Positions 36,033 to 45,011 of a stretch of DNA of 64,000 bases are shown one piece after another. The position numbers and the translations under genes are program-made. Where the stretch lies: NCBI RefSeq assembly GCF_003203515.1, contig NZ_BGNG01000004.1, forward strand, positions 186,001-250,000. The letters run 5' to 3'. The notes beneath the pieces are model-generated. The model searched no databases. It was not told the DNA's origin and was given only the letters and a program-made list of their open reading frames with translations. The number at the start of each line of letters is the position of its first letter. Positions within the stretch are counted from its first letter, which is position 1. The DNA comes from Glaciecola sp. KUL10 (GTDB lineage: Bacteria; Pseudomonadota; Gammaproteobacteria; Enterobacterales; Alteromonadaceae).

Positions 36033-36988
36033 GCCAAGATCAATATTTTATCGCTGTTGACTGGGGAAGCACCCGACTAAGAGCATTCCTATGTAAACAC
36101 TCATTGAACGCTAATATAGAGTTAGTTGCGCGCAACAATGGACCGGGCGTCACCAAAGTCAGTGATAGCTTTGAGAAAACGCTTTTTGATTGTATCGAGC
36201 CATGGACGACAGAATACGGCAGGTTACCTATTTATCTAGCAGGGCAAATCGGTTCTAGTATTGGTTGGCGTGAGACGGAATATCTCCCTTGTCCAATTTC
36301 TCCTGAGCAAGTCGCTTCGAAGTGTTTGATTTTTGAAGAACTAGGCCATGAGATTTCAATTCTGCCGGGTTTGAGCTGTTTGCTTCCCAATCAGCATTAT
36401 GACCTGATGCGCGGAGAAGAGTTACAAGTTCTAGGGTGGTTAAATCAAAGGCCTGAAAATAGAAAAGGGCAGCACTTGATATGTTTACCTGGTACACATA
36501 CAAAATGGGTGTTCGTCAACAATGGCCAGATTATTATGTTCAAAACGGCAATGACGGGCGAGCTATACGACATCTTAGTTAACCACAGTATTTTAATACA
36601 AAATAAAACAGCGTCCTTTGATCAAGCAGCCTTTGATCAAGGCGCGAAGTTTACTTTGCAGAGTGAGGCTGGAAGCTTCGTACATGGTTTATTCAGCGTG
36701 CGCTCAAAACAGTTGTTTTCGCAAATTACAGGTCAGCAATCTACTTCATATCTATCTGGGCTTTTGATTGGTAGTGATGTGCGCGCCGCGATTAATGCAA
36801 ATGAGTGGAACGTTGATTCTCTTGATAAAATCGCATTAATTGGTGCGCCTCATTTGAGTAAATCTTTTGCAAGAGTACTGGAGTTAGAGGGCTATAAGAC
36901 AGAAATTTGCAAATTGACTCAAACCACCTTAGCTGGCTTTAGTTCTGTGTTTAGGGCGACCGAGTCATCACTGATAACGACATCATGA
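36029..36988 (+). CDS. dgoK: 2-dehydro-3-deoxygalactonokinase
   Basis: The GTG start overlaps the SDR stop (GTGA); the product has 319 residues. It begins I-A-V-D-W-G-S-T-R-L-R-A-F, the phosphate-binding motif of the DgoK family, and continues with A-G-Q-I-G-S, L-P-G-T-H-T-K-W-V and M-T-G-E-L-Y. E. coli DgoK is 292 residues. It phosphorylates 2-keto-3-deoxygalactonate, the fourth step of oxidative galactose breakdown. The dehydratase that makes its substrate and the aldolase that cleaves its product are not in this window. Confidence 0.88.
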   Translation: MSQDQYFIAVDWGSTRLRAFLCKHSLNANIELVARNNGPGVTKVSDSFEKTLFDCIEPWTTEYGRLPIYLAGQIGSSIGWRETEYLPCPISPEQVASKCLIFEELGHEISILPGLSCLLPNQHYDLMRGEELQVLGWLNQRPENRKGQHLICLPGTHTKWVFVNNGQIIMFKTAMTGELYDILVNHSILIQNKTASFDQAAFDQGAKFTLQSEAGSFVHGLFSVRSKQLFSQITGQQSTSYLSGLLIGSDVRAAINANEWNVDSLDKIALIGAPHLSKSFARVLELEGYKTEICKLTQTTLAGFSSVFRATESSLITTS

Positions 36989-37893
36989 AAATCGAACTAA
37001 AGCAAATTGACGAGATAAATTGCCAGTGTTTACTGGCTGAAAACCCTATTTGGGATCATCAGTTAAACGTGATGAGTTGGATTGATATAGAAGCGGGTAC
37101 GTTTTATCGCTACAACTTAAACGACAAGCAATACAAGCAATATAAATTACCTCACAGAATTGGTAGCTACGGCCTAACTCAAAAAGTAGATATTATTGTT
37201 GCGGCTTTTGATATCGGAATTGCCTTTTGTAACCTCAAGACAAAAGCACTTGAATGGCTAGCTCAGCCCGAATCCCACTTACCTTACACCCGCTTTAATG
37301 ATGGCAGGGTCGATACAAAAGGTCGCTTCTGGGCGGGTACAATGGTTGAGCCAGATAAAGCACCCTGTGATACCGAAGCGTTAGAACAGGGCAGTTTGTA
37401 TTGCGTTGAAATAGACAGACAATGTAAGCCCATTTTAAACGATATCAGTATTTCAAATGGGCTTTGTTGGAGTCCCGATAGCAAAATTATGTTTCACGCC
37501 GACTCTCCGCATCGTCGTGTGACGCGTTATGAATTTGACGAAGATACGGCTCAATTGAGCAATGCATGTCTATATATTGATACCACGAATAAAGGTTTTC
37601 CAGACGGAAGTGTTTGCGATAGATATGGGCGTTACTGGCATGCTCGTTGGGCGGATTCATCGGTTGTTTGTATCGATAAAGATGGGACAGAGTTAACGCG
37701 TATTGAACTCCCTGTCACTCAGGTCAGTTCTGTCGCAATCGGTGGACCCAAAATGGACCTAATGTTCGTGACCTCAGCAAGTATTGGATTAGACAATGAA
37801 GCTCAAGCTAAGCAAGTAAAAGCTGGAAATGTATTTATCTTTCAATTGAATGAATCAATCGGTGTTAAAGAAAATATCTGCAAGATCTGTTAA
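36985..37893 (+). CDS. SMP-30/gluconolactonase family sugar lactonase
   Basis: The ATG overlaps the dgoK stop (ATGA); the product has 302 residues. It is a six-bladed beta-propeller of the SMP-30 family: L-A-E-N-P-I-W-D (metal-binding Glu), N-D-G-R-V-D-T-K-G-R-F-W-A-G-T-M, I-S-N-G-L-C-W-S-P-D and F-P-D-G-S-V-C-D. These positions supply the divalent-metal ligands. It would hydrolyse galactonolactone made by the upstream dehydrogenase. The three-gene operon has no room for extra promoters. Confidence 0.88.
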   Translation: MKIELKQIDEINCQCLLAENPIWDHQLNVMSWIDIEAGTFYRYNLNDKQYKQYKLPHRIGSYGLTQKVDIIVAAFDIGIAFCNLKTKALEWLAQPESHLPYTRFNDGRVDTKGRFWAGTMVEPDKAPCDTEALEQGSLYCVEIDRQCKPILNDISISNGLCWSPDSKIMFHADSPHRRVTRYEFDEDTAQLSNACLYIDTTNKGFPDGSVCDRYGRYWHARWADSSVVCIDKDGTELTRIELPVTQVSSVAIGGPKMDLMFVTSASIGLDNEAQAKQVKAGNVFIFQLNESIGVKENICKIC

Positions 37894-37992
37894 ATCTAAG
37901 AATCGTCTTTCCCTCGCATGAGGGAACCTCCTTGGAACAACGCAATCTTCAACACCAACCACCGTACTCCGTAAGTAATATTCAGCTTTTGC

Positions 37993-38096
37993 CAGATGAG
38001 CCCTATGCATTCATAAAACCGCTGTGCGCCATCCATGGCCGCCGCTGCCAACACGTCCTGTGTTGGAAGCTTTTATGAATGCATAGGGCTCATCTG
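37993..38096. repeat. 26-bp perfect inverted repeat with hairpin-rich core (possible dispersed element)
   Basis: The arms at 37993-38018 and 38071-38096 are perfect inverted copies of 26 bases, beginning CAGATGAGCCC and ending ATAAAA. The 52-base core contains a second hairpin, CCAACAC/GTGTTGG (loop GTCCT). Outside the arms ATTCAGC (37980-37986) and GCTGAAT (38101-38107) add an imperfect extension. The element lies between the convergent lactonase and GH36 genes. It has no T run of terminator type. It looks like a REP- or MITE-like intergenic repeat, though it could also stop transcription from both sides. Confidence 0.7.
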
Positions 38097-38145
38097 ACGC
38101 GCTGAATGTTCTTTAGTAATGTTCGCTCATTAGTTTGATTACAAA

Positions 38146-40281
38146 TTAAACCGCATTCAACTCAAATATCAACGCACTTTGCGGAAACTGAATCGGCAGC
38201 TGCATACCAAATTGACTCAAGGCTTGACCTGTAAACACTTGGTTTTCTACCTTGCTTAATACCGACTCTGAATACTCTTTCAGATCAGTTGGCCAGATCA
38301 TATTTAATCGATACGATTTAGTCTCATCAATCCCTTTAAAGTGATACTTTTTAGGAGCAGTACGCTTGGTTTCAGTCACACTGTTATACGCATATAAGGC
38401 TTGCGTTTTATCGTGGCTAACGATGCCGAAATCGCTTGAGTTACCGTCACTTTCGAGTCGTTCAAGTTTGCCAGAATGAATCAATCCACGATGTTTTTTA
38501 TGCAGTGCGATGATTATTTTCAAACGCGCTTTTTCATGATCAGTAAGCTCTCTTGGGTCCATCTCCATACCCATGTGACCAAAGAAAGAAACTGCAGCAC
38601 GCATATCAATATCGATATGGCGACCGGTGATGTGGCAGTCTCTTGGGCCGATGTGTGCGCCCATTACTTCAGATGGGAAGAAGAAAGAGCACCCTTTTTG
38701 AATCGAAAGTCTATCAAGGGCATCGTTAGAGTCTGAGGTCCACAATCTATCTGTATGCGATAGCACGCCGAAGTCAACGCGCGCGCCGCCAGAACTACAG
38801 CTTTCGATTTCAACATCAGGATGAGCCGCTTTGATGTCATCAATGAGTTTATATAAAGCGTGTGTTTGCGCACTTACCGCAGGCTTTCCTGCAAAATTGC
38901 CGGCATGGTTGATATCGCGGTTCATGTCCCATTTGATGTATTTAATAGTGGGGTGCTCGCTTAAGATGTCGCATACGCACTTATACAAGTATTCACACAC
39001 TTCTTTGCGCGTTAGGTCTAAGACGAGTTGATTTCTAAAGCTGAGTTGCTCGTTACCTTGTGTTTGTAAAACCCACTCTGGATGTGCTCTGTATAGATCG
39101 CTATCAGGATTAACCATTTCAGGTTCAAACCAGATCCCAAATTCTAACCCTAGGTCATTGACGTGCTTGATCAATGGACCTAAACCATCTGGGTAGATTT
39201 TCTCGTCAACTGTCCAGTCACCGAGCCCAGCAAAATCGCCGCGTCGACCTTTAAACCATCCGTCGTCTAACACAAAGCGTTCTGCGCCTAAATCGGCAAC
39301 AATATCTGCAAGTCCTTTGAGGGTTTCGGTGTCATGATCAAAATAGATACCTTCCCAAGTGTTGTAGTGCACTGGGCGAGCTTTTGATTTCATTTTAGGT
39401 GTCAGTATTTGTGAGCGAACGTATTCGTGGAAGCAGGCAGAGAGATCACTAAAGCCACTTGCCGAATATGCACAATAAAGCGTGGGAGAAGTATAGCTTT
39501 CGTTTGATTGCAAAGTGCATTCGCTGGGCATTAACAGTTCGCCCATTTGCACGTAGGTGCGCTGCTCAGGCAATAATTCAACGCGGGTGCGGTGATTACC
39601 ACTCCAACCTAAATGAAAGCCGTAACATTCGCCATGTTGCTCATGCGCGCTTTCTTCGTGAAGTACTACGCCAGGGAAATTGTCGTGTGAGGTTTTGCCT
39701 TTGCGATTTTCTCTGAGCACACTGCCCAGAAACAAATCCACGCTTTGGCGGTGAAATTCATAAGACCAACGCCCTTCAAAAGACAATAATTTAGTCATAT
39801 GGTCAGGCATACTGATAGTAGGCGCCGCAAAGTAGTCTACGTTGATAGCTTGCTCGCCAATATTCGTGACTTTGCTTTGTGCACTGAGCACATTTGCCAG
39901 CTTATCTAAATGAAGTGTGTGCTCAATTTGAATTTTTCTGATGTCATCAACGCTTACAAACACTGCACTCTGTAGATCGACTTGAGTCACACTGACAAGC
40001 TGTCCGCCGATTGACCATGCATCACTTGTCCCACTGAGTTCGATACCCGGACCACCTGTAAAACCTTCGCCCATGCTTGGGGTCAAAGATATGGGCGCTT
40101 CTACTTTAACGGCGCATTTAACTTCTTGGCGGGTTGATAAAAGGGATAGCATCTCTGCGTTGGTGGCATCGTCTAGCCTTTTGCCCCAGTACAAGACTGC
40201 CGGTGTTTTGCCTGTGCAATTGATAATTAGTGTGGCGAGAGTGCTATGTAAATATACATAGTTTGGAACGGATGATGCCAT
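38146..40281 (-). CDS. GH36 alpha-galactosidase (cytoplasmic)
   Basis: The 711-residue protein has the length and layout of bacterial GH36 alpha-galactosidases: N-terminal beta-sandwich, central (beta/alpha)8 barrel, C-terminal beta domain. The nucleophile is Asp452 in I-K-W-D-M-N-R-D and the acid/base Asp517 in W-T-S-D-S-N-D-A. Other marks are F-V-L-D-D-G-W-F, F-G-I-W-F-E-P-E-M-V-N and E-S-C-S-S-G-G-A-R. There is no signal peptide, so galactosides must first be imported. It removes terminal alpha-galactose from melibiose/raffinose-type sugars. A copy of the shared palindrome lies about 90 bases upstream. Confidence 0.95.
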   Translation of the reverse strand: MASSVPNYVYLHSTLATLIINCTGKTPAVLYWGKRLDDATNAEMLSLLSTRQEVKCAVKVEAPISLTPSMGEGFTGGPGIELSGTSDAWSIGGQLVSVTQVDLQSAVFVSVDDIRKIQIEHTLHLDKLANVLSAQSKVTNIGEQAINVDYFAAPTISMPDHMTKLLSFEGRWSYEFHRQSVDLFLGSVLRENRKGKTSHDNFPGVVLHEESAHEQHGECYGFHLGWSGNHRTRVELLPEQRTYVQMGELLMPSECTLQSNESYTSPTLYCAYSASGFSDLSACFHEYVRSQILTPKMKSKARPVHYNTWEGIYFDHDTETLKGLADIVADLGAERFVLDDGWFKGRRGDFAGLGDWTVDEKIYPDGLGPLIKHVNDLGLEFGIWFEPEMVNPDSDLYRAHPEWVLQTQGNEQLSFRNQLVLDLTRKEVCEYLYKCVCDILSEHPTIKYIKWDMNRDINHAGNFAGKPAVSAQTHALYKLIDDIKAAHPDVEIESCSSGGARVDFGVLSHTDRLWTSDSNDALDRLSIQKGCSFFFPSEVMGAHIGPRDCHITGRHIDIDMRAAVSFFGHMGMEMDPRELTDHEKARLKIIIALHKKHRGLIHSGKLERLESDGNSSDFGIVSHDKTQALYAYNSVTETKRTAPKKYHFKGIDETKSYRLNMIWPTDLKEYSESVLSKVENQVFTGQALSQFGMQLPIQFPQSALIFELNAV

Positions 40282-40366
40282 ATCAAAACCCTTTTATTGA
40301 CGTTTTTCGCGTTGTTAAATCATTGCTTATTTTGTTTGAAATGAAAACAAAATGTTAATGCGCGGA

Positions 40367-40381
40367 ATATATCATATAAAT
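40367..40381. promoter_or_regulatory. candidate operator, copy 2 (GH36)
   Basis: ATATATCATATAAAT lies 86 bases upstream of the alpha-galactosidase start and matches the shared consensus. Between it and the gene there is another inverted repeat, ATTTTGTTT (40329-40337) and AAACAAAAT (40345-40353), with a 7-base spacer. Confidence 0.55.
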
Positions 40382-40401
40382 ATGATTTTACAATGGATCT
40401 G

Positions 40402-40653
40402 TTAGTTTGATGCTTGCTTTTTCTTCTTATCCTCGTCAATCTCATGCTGCACCCACACAAAGGTCAAAAACATTTTGGTAGGTAAAGACATTGCCATACC
40501 GATTGCAACAAACGCCCCACTGATTATCATGCCGGTGACACCCATGTCTGCAATTGTATCGCTGAACATGTGGCAATAAACACCGATACCAATAAAGCAA
40601 ATACCGGTTAGCATAGCGAATTTGAGGGTTGTAATAATTTGAGCGTTGGTCAT
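40402..40653 (-). CDS. small membrane protein, unknown function
   Basis: The 83-residue protein has two hydrophobic segments (about residues 10-28 and 38-66) and a charged C-terminal tail, D-E-D-K-K-K-K. GGGGAC lies 6 bases before the ATG, a strong ribosome site. I do not recognise the family. It lies in the galactoside locus between the symporter and GH36 genes on the same strand, after a terminator. Confidence 0.65.
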   Translation of the reverse strand: MTNAQIITTLKFAMLTGICFIGIGVYCHMFSDTIADMGVTGMIISGAFVAIGMAMSLPTKMFLTFVWVQHEIDEDKKKKQASN

Positions 40654-40761
40654 TGGTCTGTCCCCATTTCAGATGACAGATTTAAGTTTAATAAAATGAG
40701 ATAAGTGGGGTGTTGATCTTAATCACAAGAATGTATTGAAGAGGGCATATAGCTGTTTTTT

Positions 40762-40923
40762 TCAAGACTTTTTGATAAACCGTTTAAACAACGCTTCGAT
40801 TACAAAGACGCTTGCTAATACCGCAGACGTCCAGGCGCCGTAGGTTGCGAGTTGTTTTTGGCCGAGAATAGCGGCAAAAAGCGCAAGGGTAAAAACAAAG
40901 ATAGCGGCGTTTAAAAATTTCAT
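40762..40923 (-). CDS. very small membrane protein, unknown function
   Basis: The ATG at 40923 gives 53 residues: a hydrophobic segment at about 4-20, a short hydrophilic turn, a second segment at about 29-44, and a basic end, K-R-F-I-K-K-S. An upstream in-frame start at 40995 would add 24 less plausible residues. AGAAG precedes the chosen start. I do not recognise the family. Confidence 0.5.
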   Translation of the reverse strand: MKFLNAAIFVFTLALFAAILGQKQLATYGAWTSAVLASVFVIEALFKRFIKKS

Positions 40924-41001
40924 TATTGGACTTCTAAGCGGTTTATATGAAACTTTAAACGTTGAACGACGAAAATAGTGCAGCAAAAAGTACACAAATA
41001 A

Positions 41002-41029
41002 AAACGGGTGATTGTTAAATCACCCGTTT
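41002..41029 (-). terminator. terminator after the sodium symporter gene
   Basis: A perfect 12-base stem (AAACGGGTGATT and its complement, 4-base loop) lies 25 bases beyond the symporter stop and is followed on the minus strand by a T-rich stretch. It separates the symporter from the small membrane protein genes. Confidence 0.7.
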
Positions 41030-41053
41030 GCAAATTTTATCACTTAACCAAGT

Positions 41054-42508
41054 TTATATCTCAGCAGTATTTGCCCATGAAATAACAGGGCTTAGACCAT
41101 ACACTAACTTATTAATAAGAAGTGCCAATGACACGCACGATATCAAGGTAATAAACATTAGGTGTATGTAGTGCAAGCCAAACGGGGCGTGTAACGGTGA
41201 AATTGGGAAAGAAACCAATCCATAGAACACCACACCAAATAAAACGGCTGCAATCGCAGCATTCGCTTGAACATTTTTAAATAGAAGCCCAACGACAAAC
41301 ACCGATAGGATCGGCATGCTAAGCAATCCGTATAATTGTTGTAGCAAATTGATTATGCTCTCTGCGCTTGCATAGACCGGAACTAATGCAAGTGATACGA
41401 CGGTTAACATGGCCGTGATGACGCCGCTAAGTTTTGGCACGTTAGGTGTTTTATTGATATAGGCTTGATGAATATCACATACGTAAAGCGCTGTTGCTGA
41501 GTTTAGGTTACTGTTGTAGGTAGTGAGTACTGCAGCCGCCATTGCCGCAGCGAATATACCAGACATCCATGCGGGTAATAAATCCCCTACAATAGTGCCG
41601 TAAGCGGCATCGCCAATATCACCATAAAGTTTGTAGGCAATAATACCAGGCACGACGATGATTGCAGGCACGATCGCTAGGCGAATACCAGCAGCCGCAA
41701 ACACGCCTTTTTGTGCTTCTTTAATATTGGGAGCAGCCATCGCACGTTGTGTAATAACTTGGTTAGTTCCCCAATAGAACATTTGGATGAAGATCATACC
41801 GGTCAAAAGGGTATGCCAAGGAATCGGAGATTCGTCATCGCCGATAAGCGTCAGACGCTCTGGTGGAATACCTGAGAAATCGTAATCGATGGCTTTTAAT
41901 GCGACAAATACAACCACTAAGGCCATAACTAAAAGTAAAACGCCAGAATAAGTATCAGATACGGCAACCGCTCGCAAGCCACCAAAAATTGCATACATGG
42001 CACCCACGACCGCGAAGGCTATTGCAATGGCCATGATGTCGATATTTAGGCCAAACATATTAATCATGAATAGCGAACCCGTGTAAATCACAGCGGGGCA
42101 GAAAATTAAGGCACTACCTAAGAAAAACATCACACTGATCACTGCACGGATGTTTTTGTCGTTATAGCGTTGCTCAAGTAGTTCGGTGGTGGTAGTACAT
42201 TTGTAGCGATAATAGACGGGTAAAAATACTTTGGCCAAAATGAATAAGCCGACCACTGCTGATAACTCCCATAGGGCGAGCAGGGCCATTTGATTTCCGT
42301 TCATTCCCACGAGTTGATCGGTACTTAAATTGGTTAAGGTGATCGACCCCGCGACAAAATACCAAGCTAGCCCACCGCCTGCTAGAAAGTATTCTTTTGT
42401 TTGAGTTTCGGTAGAATGCCCTTTGCCGCGGCAATGCATATAAGTTAAAAAGCCAATTAGCGCAGTGACCGCAAAAAAGACAATTATCTGTATTAGATTT
42501 TCTGACAT
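41054..42508 (-). CDS. sodium:solute symporter (SSS/SLC5 family), putative galactose/galactoside importer
   Basis: The 484-residue protein has about 13 hydrophobic segments. E-Y-F-L-A-G-G-G-L-A-W near the N-terminus, T-N-L-S-T-D-Q-L-V-G-M-N-G, and A-A-M-A-A-A-V-L-T-T-Y-N-S-N-L-N-S-A-T are SSS family marks and resemble sugar members such as the Vibrio sodium/galactose transporter. It would import a sugar with sodium across the inner membrane. AAGGAA precedes the ATG. It follows the SapC gene by 47 bases on the same strand, so co-transcription is likely. The sugar is inferred from the neighbouring GH36, galT and galK. Confidence 0.88.
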   Translation of the reverse strand: MSENLIQIIVFFAVTALIGFLTYMHCRGKGHSTETQTKEYFLAGGGLAWYFVAGSITLTNLSTDQLVGMNGNQMALLALWELSAVVGLFILAKVFLPVYYRYKCTTTTELLEQRYNDKNIRAVISVMFFLGSALIFCPAVIYTGSLFMINMFGLNIDIMAIAIAFAVVGAMYAIFGGLRAVAVSDTYSGVLLLVMALVVVFVALKAIDYDFSGIPPERLTLIGDDESPIPWHTLLTGMIFIQMFYWGTNQVITQRAMAAPNIKEAQKGVFAAAGIRLAIVPAIIVVPGIIAYKLYGDIGDAAYGTIVGDLLPAWMSGIFAAAMAAAVLTTYNSNLNSATALYVCDIHQAYINKTPNVPKLSGVITAMLTVVSLALVPVYASAESIINLLQQLYGLLSMPILSVFVVGLLFKNVQANAAIAAVLFGVVFYGLVSFPISPLHAPFGLHYIHLMFITLISCVSLALLINKLVYGLSPVISWANTAEI

Positions 42509-42555
42509 ATTTGGTTCCTTTCAGTGCTTGATTGACAAGCCTGATTGCTTCGCAA

Positions 42556-43320
42556 TTATACTAATTGAGCTTCTTTGCTCACTTCCATTTTCACTTGCAC
42601 GACTCGGTTGTTTGCATTTCTTTCATTATTCTTATTGATTAACACATTGACCTGAAACAGTGAGACAAGCATTGCGTGAATCGGTGTTAAATAACCTTTC
42701 TTGTGGATACTTTCTAACTCTTCAGTTGAAAGGCTTTGAAGACGCTCTTCGTCGATAGTCTGTAATCCTTGGATTTTTTGAAGCTGGCCGTTGTCATATT
42801 GAACATTTAAATCTAAAGCTTTAAACAGCTTCAATTCATCGAGATCTTTGGCAAATTGATGTGTTTGAACGTCTTGTTGCACACTCGCTTGTAGGCTTGT
42901 ATTAATCTGATTTAACTTCTCTGATGGCTTACCTTGCTCGTCGAACAAAGCAATACCTTCTGTAGTCGAAAAATCCTCAGAGTCTTCGAGGATGCCGAAG
43001 GTGTAACTCTTTTCGTCTCGAGGAGACTGCATTAAATAGACGGGATGAGTTTGCAAACTTAAGGGAACAAAGACAGGCTGCCATTTGTCTACTTCGACAA
43101 ATAAATTGGTGCCAACTTCAAAGCTTGTCATTGCCGAAAAGGCCATTGCGCCATCGTGCGTATTGCGAGTCGCAAACACCGGGAAACACGTTGATGCATT
43201 GGCGATTTCGTGCGCTCTAAGATTCATGATGTGTTGTTTAGATGCAAGTTTTGAAGCGGCATCTGGGACAACTTTAAGATCTTTGTGTTGGGTACTGCTC
43301 AGTTCTACTAAAGTGTTCAT
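42556..43320 (-). CDS. SapC family protein
   Basis: The 254-residue protein matches the SapC family (PF07277): an early H-I-M-N-L-R-A-H-E and F-P-V-F-A-T-R region, V-D-K-W-Q-P-V-F-V-P, P-V-Y-L-M, and a later A-L-F-D-E-Q-G-K-P-S. SapC was first named in Campylobacter S-layer loci but is widespread beside TonB receptors and halogenase-like genes in Caulobacter, Xanthomonas and Alteromonadales. It has no signal peptide. Its biochemical role is not known. It starts 5 bases after the halogenase-like gene ends, so the two are certainly co-transcribed. Confidence 0.8.
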   Translation of the reverse strand: MNTLVELSSTQHKDLKVVPDAASKLASKQHIMNLRAHEIANASTCFPVFATRNTHDGAMAFSAMTSFEVGTNLFVEVDKWQPVFVPLSLQTHPVYLMQSPRDEKSYTFGILEDSEDFSTTEGIALFDEQGKPSEKLNQINTSLQASVQQDVQTHQFAKDLDELKLFKALDLNVQYDNGQLQKIQGLQTIDEERLQSLSTEELESIHKKGYLTPIHAMLVSLFQVNVLINKNNERNANNRVVQVKMEVSKEAQLV

Positions 43321-43325
43321 AAGTC

Positions 43326-44852
43326 CTAATTTGTTTTTGCGCTAGCAAGCCATTTCTCAATATATTCACGATGAGAAGGAAGGGTTTGCAGCATTTGCTG
43401 AGTAATCTTTTGATTACGTTGAATAATAGTTTGCGCTTGTTGTTGTTGCTGATAAAGGTGCGCTTGCTGAGAAAAGTCGGGCTTAAATCCCATGCCATAC
43501 AGCACATATTGGTAACTGGCGGCAGGGAATAACTCTACCGCACTTTCAAAGTCACTGTTTGTCGGTCCTCGATATCCCCAAATTGCTAAATCTTCTTTTA
43601 AAGAGTCAGGGATACTGTCTTCTTGGGTATGCGCTTGCCAATATGGCTCAGGGCGCTTGGTGAGCATGTAGTGTAACTTTAAGAAGTCGATAATACGCGT
43701 CCAGCGGTAGCGCATTTGTTGGTTAAAACGCTTGGCGACGGTCGGCATAATCGCTTTTGTTGGCGGAAGATTCTCGGCAACAAATTTCGCTGAAATCTCG
43801 ACAAGCATAATCGCTGTTGCTTCAAGCGGCTCTACAAACCCTGCTGCCATTCCGACTGCTACACAATTCTTTTCCCAGAATTTCTCACGATGACCAGATT
43901 GAAAGCTAATTTTGCGCGGTGTCAGCCCATCAGCTGCTTTGCCAAGGTATTTTCTTAAGTTTTGTTCTGCTTCATCATCACTTAAAAATTCGCTCGAATA
44001 AACATGACCTGTGCCGCGTCGGTGAGTCAGGCCAATATCCCAAATCCACCCTGCATTTTGTGCAGTGGCAATGGTATGTGATGCAATAGGGCTATCTGCT
44101 TTTTCATAGGGGACTTGCAGTGCCAATGCAGAATCATTGAAAAGGTACTTGTCCATCTTCATAAATGGCACGTTTAATTTACCGCCTAACAGCATGGAGG
44201 CAAAGCCAGTGCAATCGATATACAAATCAGCTTCAATAGGCGTTGTCTTTGCTAATTCAATACTGGCAATCGAACCATCCGCGGCAAGTGTGACATGTTC
44301 AACTGTATCAACAATATGTTGAACATTAAGTTGCTGTTTGCAGTGGTTTTTTAAAAGCTCACCAAACGCGCCAGCGTCAATGTGGTAGGCATAGTTACAC
44401 TGACCTGAATATTCGGCCTCAGAAATTGTGCGTGGTGCTAGGCCAGCTTCACATACATGGTGTTGAAAATTTGATTCGACGGCATACTGTTCAATATCTT
44501 CTACATAGGGTGCTAAGTCGATACGACCGTAACCTAGCGGGACGGTAAACGGGTGGTAGTAAAAATCACCGTTGCCATGAACCCAATCGACAAACTTTCC
44601 ACCTTGCTTGAATACGGCTTTGCAGTGGGCAAACATTTCGGCCTCTTTTATGCCGATTTCTTTTAGAGTGTTTTTCATTGTCGGCCAAGTACCTTCACCC
44701 ACCCCGACCGTTGGAATGTCCGAAGACTCAACTAAGCAAACCTGTATACCCTGGGTTTGATTTGTTTTGTGGTGGGCAGCAATAATTGCTGCACTTAACC
44801 AACCTGCAGTACCGCCACCCACGATGGCTATTTTTGTAATAGCTTGCGACAT
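43326..44852 (-). CDS. flavin-dependent tryptophan-halogenase-like protein
   Basis: The 508-residue protein has the FAD loop V-G-G-G-T-A-G-W (11-18), V-G-V-G-E-G-T-W-P (49-57), a lysine motif F-K-Q-G-G-K-F (81-87; Lys82 is the likely equivalent of the catalytic lysine of PrnA/RebH), and G-F-V-E-P-L-E-A-T. The halogenase signature WxWxIP is present as W-I-W-D-I-G (269-274), with Gly instead of Pro. Members in TonB-receptor loci do not make known halogenated antibiotics, and one from Brevundimonas brominates indoles. A substrate here is unknown. It is followed 5 bases later by SapC and preceded by the receptor gene. Confidence 0.85.
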   Translation of the reverse strand: MSQAITKIAIVGGGTAGWLSAAIIAAHHKTNQTQGIQVCLVESSDIPTVGVGEGTWPTMKNTLKEIGIKEAEMFAHCKAVFKQGGKFVDWVHGNGDFYYHPFTVPLGYGRIDLAPYVEDIEQYAVESNFQHHVCEAGLAPRTISEAEYSGQCNYAYHIDAGAFGELLKNHCKQQLNVQHIVDTVEHVTLAADGSIASIELAKTTPIEADLYIDCTGFASMLLGGKLNVPFMKMDKYLFNDSALALQVPYEKADSPIASHTIATAQNAGWIWDIGLTHRRGTGHVYSSEFLSDDEAEQNLRKYLGKAADGLTPRKISFQSGHREKFWEKNCVAVGMAAGFVEPLEATAIMLVEISAKFVAENLPPTKAIMPTVAKRFNQQMRYRWTRIIDFLKLHYMLTKRPEPYWQAHTQEDSIPDSLKEDLAIWGYRGPTNSDFESAVELFPAASYQYVLYGMGFKPDFSQQAHLYQQQQQAQTIIQRNQKITQQMLQTLPSHREYIEKWLASAKTN

Positions 44853-45011
44853 ATTTTCTCAGCACCTTTTAAAACTTGATACAACCCAAAGTAGAGTTGA
44901 AAAAATAGCGGTTATAGTTAATGAAGTAAAACACTCAATACATTTATCAGTGAGCAACACGTCAAGTAGGCAAAACGCACTGAAAAATATACTGGTTTAA
45001 TCTTGATGCAA

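Noticed and set aside
43326-44852. Antibiotic biosynthesis cluster around the halogenase-like gene
   Set aside because: No polyketide, peptide synthetase or tailoring genes are nearby; the neighbours are receptor, SapC and sugar genes.
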